DNA of 32,082 nucleotides, from NCBI GenBank assembly GCA_022601155.1, contig JAHZJA010000731.1, positions 1 to 32,082 on the forward strand, in the 5' to 3' direction. Source of the DNA: Deltaproteobacteria bacterium. GTDB lineage: Bacteria > Myxococcota_A > Polyangia > Nannocystales > Nannocystaceae. The translations under genes were made by a program, and so were the position numbers. Below, in pieces: positions 28,707 to 32,082 of this stretch. Below the pieces are notes generated by a model that searched no databases, had not been told where the DNA came from, and saw nothing but the letters and a program-made list of their open reading frames with translations. How positions within the stretch are numbered: position 1 is the stretch's first letter; each line of letters opens with the position of its first letter.

Positions 28707-29104
28707 GGCCTCGACCACGCTTGGGCGCCAGTATCGTCAACGCTGCAATCCGCAGCGGGGCCGGGCGCCAACGGCTCAGCCTTCGGCCTCGACCACGCTT
28801 GTTTGCGAGCCTTCACGAGGCAACAACCTCGGCGAGGCTCGGCCCCGATGGCGCAGCCTTCGGCCTCGACCACGCTTGTTCGCGAGCATCGTCAACGCTG
28901 CAATCCGCAGCGGGGCCGGACGCGAACGGCTCAGCCTTCGGCCTCGACCACGCTTGTTCGCGAGCCTTCACGAGACAACCTCGGCGAGGCTCGGCCCCGA
29001 CGGCGCAGCCTTCGGCCTCGACCACGCTTGGGCGCGAGCCTTCACGAGGCAGCCTAGGCGAGGCTCCGTGCCGACGGCTCAGCCTTCGGCCTCGACCACG
29101 CTTG
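28707..29104. repeat. mosaic repeat array: six copies of GGCCTCGACCACGCTTG core separated by two alternating hairpin modules (BIME-like)
   Basis: Core copies end at 28723, 28801, 28878, 28956, 29030, 29104 (period 74-78 bp); inter-core modules in order A-B-A-B-B. Confidence 0.9.
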
Positions 29105-29187
29105 GTGACACGCCACGGTCTCCCCGCGTTGCAGGTTTGGTGAGCTCGCGTGGACACCCGTGCGCCGTTCCGCGAGCGGCGTGGGCA

Positions 29188-30051
29188 TCATGGCACTTGG
29201 CGCGCCCGCGATCGACGTTGATCCTGCGGGCACCAAACGCCGCTGCGTCCGCCATGACTGAAGCCGCGCAGCAGACTGCCGCAGGCACGGCACGGCTCGC
29301 CCGCGCGTCCGTAGACCCAAAGTGCGCCCTGGTTGCGACCCGCCTGGCCGTCGGCATCACGGTAGTCCCGAAACGTGGTGCCACCGTTGCGGAGACCCTG
29401 GTCGATCACCTCGCGGACGGCCGTGGCCAGGCGATCCCACGCGGTGGACGACAGCCGAGCGGCGGGCAACAGAGGATGCAGGCGAGCCACGAACAGCGCC
29501 TCGACGGCGTAGATGTTGCCCACCCCCGCCACGATGCGTTGGTCGAGCAACACGTCGCGCAACGCTCGTTGGCTGCGACCGGCCACGGCTTCGAGGTGTG
29601 CCCCATCGAAGGCGCGAGCCATGGGCTCGGGACCGAGCTCGCCGACGGGAGGCTCGCGGAGCAACGTCTCCCAGGGTCGGGCCCGGACCCCACCAAACCG
29701 GCGCGCGTCGACGAACCGCAGCAATCGGTCATCGCCCAGCTGCAGCTCTACGTGCGTATGCGTGGCGCGGGGCTCCCCGGCGCGAGCGACCTCGATGCGA
29801 CCGGTCATACCCAGATGCACCAGCAAGCCCACGTCGTCACCATCGCGGCCAGTCAGCGCCCACAGCAGATGTTTGCCGCGGCGCCGCCAACGTCGAGGGC
29901 TCGCACCCTTCAGCAGCTCGAGTCGTTCGTCCCGCCATCGCGACCCGGTGCGCAGCGCGAGGCGGCTGCGCCACAGGCCTACGACGGGCGCGGTGAGCCG
30001 GGCGCGAACCAGGCTCCGCCGCACCGACTCGACCTCGGGAAGCTCAGGCAC
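29188..30051 (-). CDS. mutM: formamidopyrimidine-DNA glycosylase
   Basis: GTG start then PELPEVESVRRSL; RRGKHLLW; LLVHLGMTGR; DQRIVAGVGNIYAVEALF; C-terminal zinc-finger region. Confidence 0.93.
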   Translation of the reverse strand: MPELPEVESVRRSLVRARLTAPVVGLWRSRLALRTGSRWRDERLELLKGASPRRWRRRGKHLLWALTGRDGDDVGLLVHLGMTGRIEVARAGEPRATHTHVELQLGDDRLLRFVDARRFGGVRARPWETLLREPPVGELGPEPMARAFDGAHLEAVAGRSQRALRDVLLDQRIVAGVGNIYAVEALFVARLHPLLPAARLSSTAWDRLATAVREVIDQGLRNGGTTFRDYRDADGQAGRNQGALWVYGRAGEPCRACGSLLRGFSHGGRSGVWCPQDQRRSRARQVP

Positions 30052-30874
30052 CGTCGGCTTCTCGGGCGCGCTGGAGGGCGGCGAACTGTTCGGGGCCGAG
30101 CCGCTCGGGCCGCAGCGTCGAGTCGACACCCGCGGTCTCGCACCACGCCCTCGCCTGCTCGCGGGGAGCCAGCGCCGACAGAGCATTGAGCAACGTCTTG
30201 CGACGACGCTGGAAGGCCGTGCGCACCAATGCCAGGAACCCAACCGAGTCGGAGACCTCCCCACGCGGGGCAGAGCGAGGTGACAACCGGATGACCGCAG
30301 AGTCGACACGCGGCGGCGGCAAGAAGGCCCCCGGCGGTACGCGAACGACCCCCTCGATCTCGCGAAGTCGAGACAGCCCGACCGTGATCCCACCGTAGGT
30401 CTTGCTACCGGGCGGCGCACAGAGCCGGTCGGCCACTTCCTTTTGGATCATCACCACCCAAGGCCCCGTGTTCGCATGGAACTCGAGCAATCGAAACAAC
30501 AACGGGCCGGTGAGGTGGTAGGGCAGGTTGCCGACGATCGCGGGCGGACGCTCGCCGAAAGCGGTGGTGTAGTCGAACCGTACGGCGTCGGCTTCGTGCA
30601 AGACGAACCGGGGGTGCGTGCCCAGCTCGGCCCGCAGCACCTCGCACAGATCGCGGTCGCGCTCGATCGCCCAGACCTCGGCTCCGGTCTCGAGTAACCC
30701 CGAGGTGAGCGTGCCCAAACCAGCGCCGATCTCCACCACGCGGTCTTCGGCGGTCAGGCCCGCGGCGCCGACGATCGCACGATGGACCGAGGGGTCGCGC
30801 AAGAAGTGCTGGCCCCACTGCTTGCGCGCCGACAACCCGTGGCGGCGAAGGACCTGACCTGGAGGCTCGATCAC
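30044..30874 (-). CDS. rsmA: 16S rRNA (adenine1518/1519-N6) dimethyltransferase
   Basis: ARKQWGQHFLRDPSVHRAIV, VVEIGAGLGTLTSGLLE, AIVGNLPYHLTGPLLFRLLE. Confidence 0.95.
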   Translation of the reverse strand: MIEPPGQVLRRHGLSARKQWGQHFLRDPSVHRAIVGAAGLTAEDRVVEIGAGLGTLTSGLLETGAEVWAIERDRDLCEVLRAELGTHPRFVLHEADAVRFDYTTAFGERPPAIVGNLPYHLTGPLLFRLLEFHANTGPWVVMIQKEVADRLCAPPGSKTYGGITVGLSRLREIEGVVRVPPGAFLPPPRVDSAVIRLSPRSAPRGEVSDSVGFLALVRTAFQRRRKTLLNALSALAPREQARAWCETAGVDSTLRPERLGPEQFAALQRAREADGA

Positions 30875-31905
30875 GGCAGCAACATCCGAGCGTCGTCGAT
30901 GGGGAGGCTGGTGTGGACGTCGACATCACGCCGCACGCCGGCGTCGAAGCGAGCGGCCGCAGCCGCTCCGATCATCGCGGCATTGTCTCCGCAGTAGCGC
31001 ATGGGTACCGCCTCGAAGGTGAAGCCATGCTGGGTCGCCGCCTGGGCCGCGGCCTCGCGGAGTCCTCGGTTGGCGGCGACACCCCCGACGATGTGCAGGC
31101 GATCGCGGCCCGTCTGACGGAGTGCACGCAGGGCCTTGAGCACCAGCACGTCGACGACGGCCGCCTGAAAAGAAGCGCACAGATCGGCGAGCGCTTGGCG
31201 GGAGTCGGGCGAACCGGTGCGATCGACGTGGACCCTCACCGCGGTCTTGAGGCCGGAGAATGAAAAGTCGAGCGTTGGACGATCCGCCATCGCCCGCGGC
31301 AGCTTGACAGCAGTGCCACAGCCCTCGGCGGCGAGGCGATCGATGGCCGGTCCTCCGGGGTAGCCGAGGCCCAGCATCTTGGCGACCTTGTCGTAGGCCT
31401 CACCGGCCGCATCATCGCGGGTCGCACCGAGGATCTCGTAACGGCCCAGACCCGCGACGTCGACCAGCTCGGTGTGACCACCCGAGACCAACAGCGCGAG
31501 GTGAGGAACGAATGGGCGCGCCGGACGGGTGTCGTCGCCGAGGAACGCCGACCACAGGTGGCCCTCCATGTGATGAACACCCACCAAAGGTCGGTCGGTG
31601 GCGAGCGCGAGGCCTCGGGCCATCTGCACCCCCACCAACAGTGCGCCCATCAGGCCGGGACCTTCGGTCACGGCAAAGGCGTCGATCGACGGCAGCTCGA
31701 CCCCCGCCGCCGACAGAGCCTCGTCGACCACGGGCACCACCGCGCCGAGGTGATGGCGACTGGCCAGCTCCGGCACCACGCCACCGAACTTCTCGTGCAC
31801 CTCGATCTGGGAGCGCACGACGGAGCTGAGCACGCGGTTGCCCTCGACGACGGCCGCGGCCGTCTCGTCGCAGGAGCTCTCGATGGCGAGGACGCGGGAA
31901 GTCAC
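30871..31905 (-). CDS. tsaD: tRNA N6-adenosine threonylcarbamoyltransferase
   Basis: VLAIESSCDETAAAVVEG, GGVVPELASRHHL, VGVHHMEGHLWS, LLVSGGHTELV; GTG start at 31905 (alternative GTG 31926). Confidence 0.95.
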   Translation of the reverse strand: MTSRVLAIESSCDETAAAVVEGNRVLSSVVRSQIEVHEKFGGVVPELASRHHLGAVVPVVDEALSAAGVELPSIDAFAVTEGPGLMGALLVGVQMARGLALATDRPLVGVHHMEGHLWSAFLGDDTRPARPFVPHLALLVSGGHTELVDVAGLGRYEILGATRDDAAGEAYDKVAKMLGLGYPGGPAIDRLAAEGCGTAVKLPRAMADRPTLDFSFSGLKTAVRVHVDRTGSPDSRQALADLCASFQAAVVDVLVLKALRALRQTGRDRLHIVGGVAANRGLREAAAQAATQHGFTFEAVPMRYCGDNAAMIGAAAAARFDAGVRRDVDVHTSLPIDDARMLLP

Positions 31906-32082
31906 GAAGCCAGCTTGGGGCAGCACGTGGAGAGTTCGGGTCTATCCCGCCGGCCGAACGAGGCCGTCAGCCCGACCGAGACCACCGCGCGAGACCGCGG
32001 CCATGTCGGAAGAGGTCGGGCGTCGAAGAACGCGGGGCTCGGTTGCACAGGCACGGCGCGGCCGCGTGAGGGATGGGTTCAC

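Noticed and set aside
28707-29104. CRISPR array hypothesis
   Set aside because: The spacers are not unique: they are two recurring modules with internal hairpins, and no cas genes are in the window.
28363-30189. 608 aa plus-strand ORF through hydrolase, repeats and antisense of mutM
   Set aside because: It overlaps two well-supported genes out of frame; the translation of the array is only a by-product of GC-rich repeats (PSASTTL, SLRPRPRL).

Overview
This 32 kb window is high-GC chromosomal DNA. Codon usage, kinase/lipoprotein content and the HKDFKPSN-type kinase suggest a myxobacterium-like (Myxococcota) host; this is inferred from style, not from a database search. It carries about 22 supportable genes. 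From left to right: the 3' end of a secreted protein with a Cys/Tyr-rich insert; a small hypothetical; a PPP-like phosphatase; a COG3044-type ABC-ATPase; a divergent IS91-like HUH transposase; a MATE transporter; a two-gene operon of a large membrane P-loop ATPase translationally coupled to a free-standing MscS channel; a possible LDT-scaffold lipoprotein; a saccharopine-dehydrogenase-like reductase; a BamE/SmpA-like lipoprotein; a Tat-exported spermidine-synthase-fold protein; a small membrane protein; a PHB-depolymerase-like esterase; a divergent pair of a Ser/Thr kinase-TM-TPR receptor (plus downstream orphan) and a TIR-TM-FGE/SUMF1 receptor; aspartate kinase; two lipoproteins; a TetR regulator divergent from a PF10118-like hydrolase; and a tsaD-rsmA-mutM overlapping operon. 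Best candidates for something undescribed: (1) the divergent transmembrane kinase / transmembrane TIR-FGE pair sharing an intergenic region with two abutting dyads; (2) the ATPase-MscS two-gene channel system; (3) a BIME-like mosaic array of alternating hairpin modules after the hydrolase gene; (4) a recurrent TAnnnT-N7-start-codon arrangement suggesting leaderless transcripts. No searches were run; family names come from motif recognition in the supplied translations.
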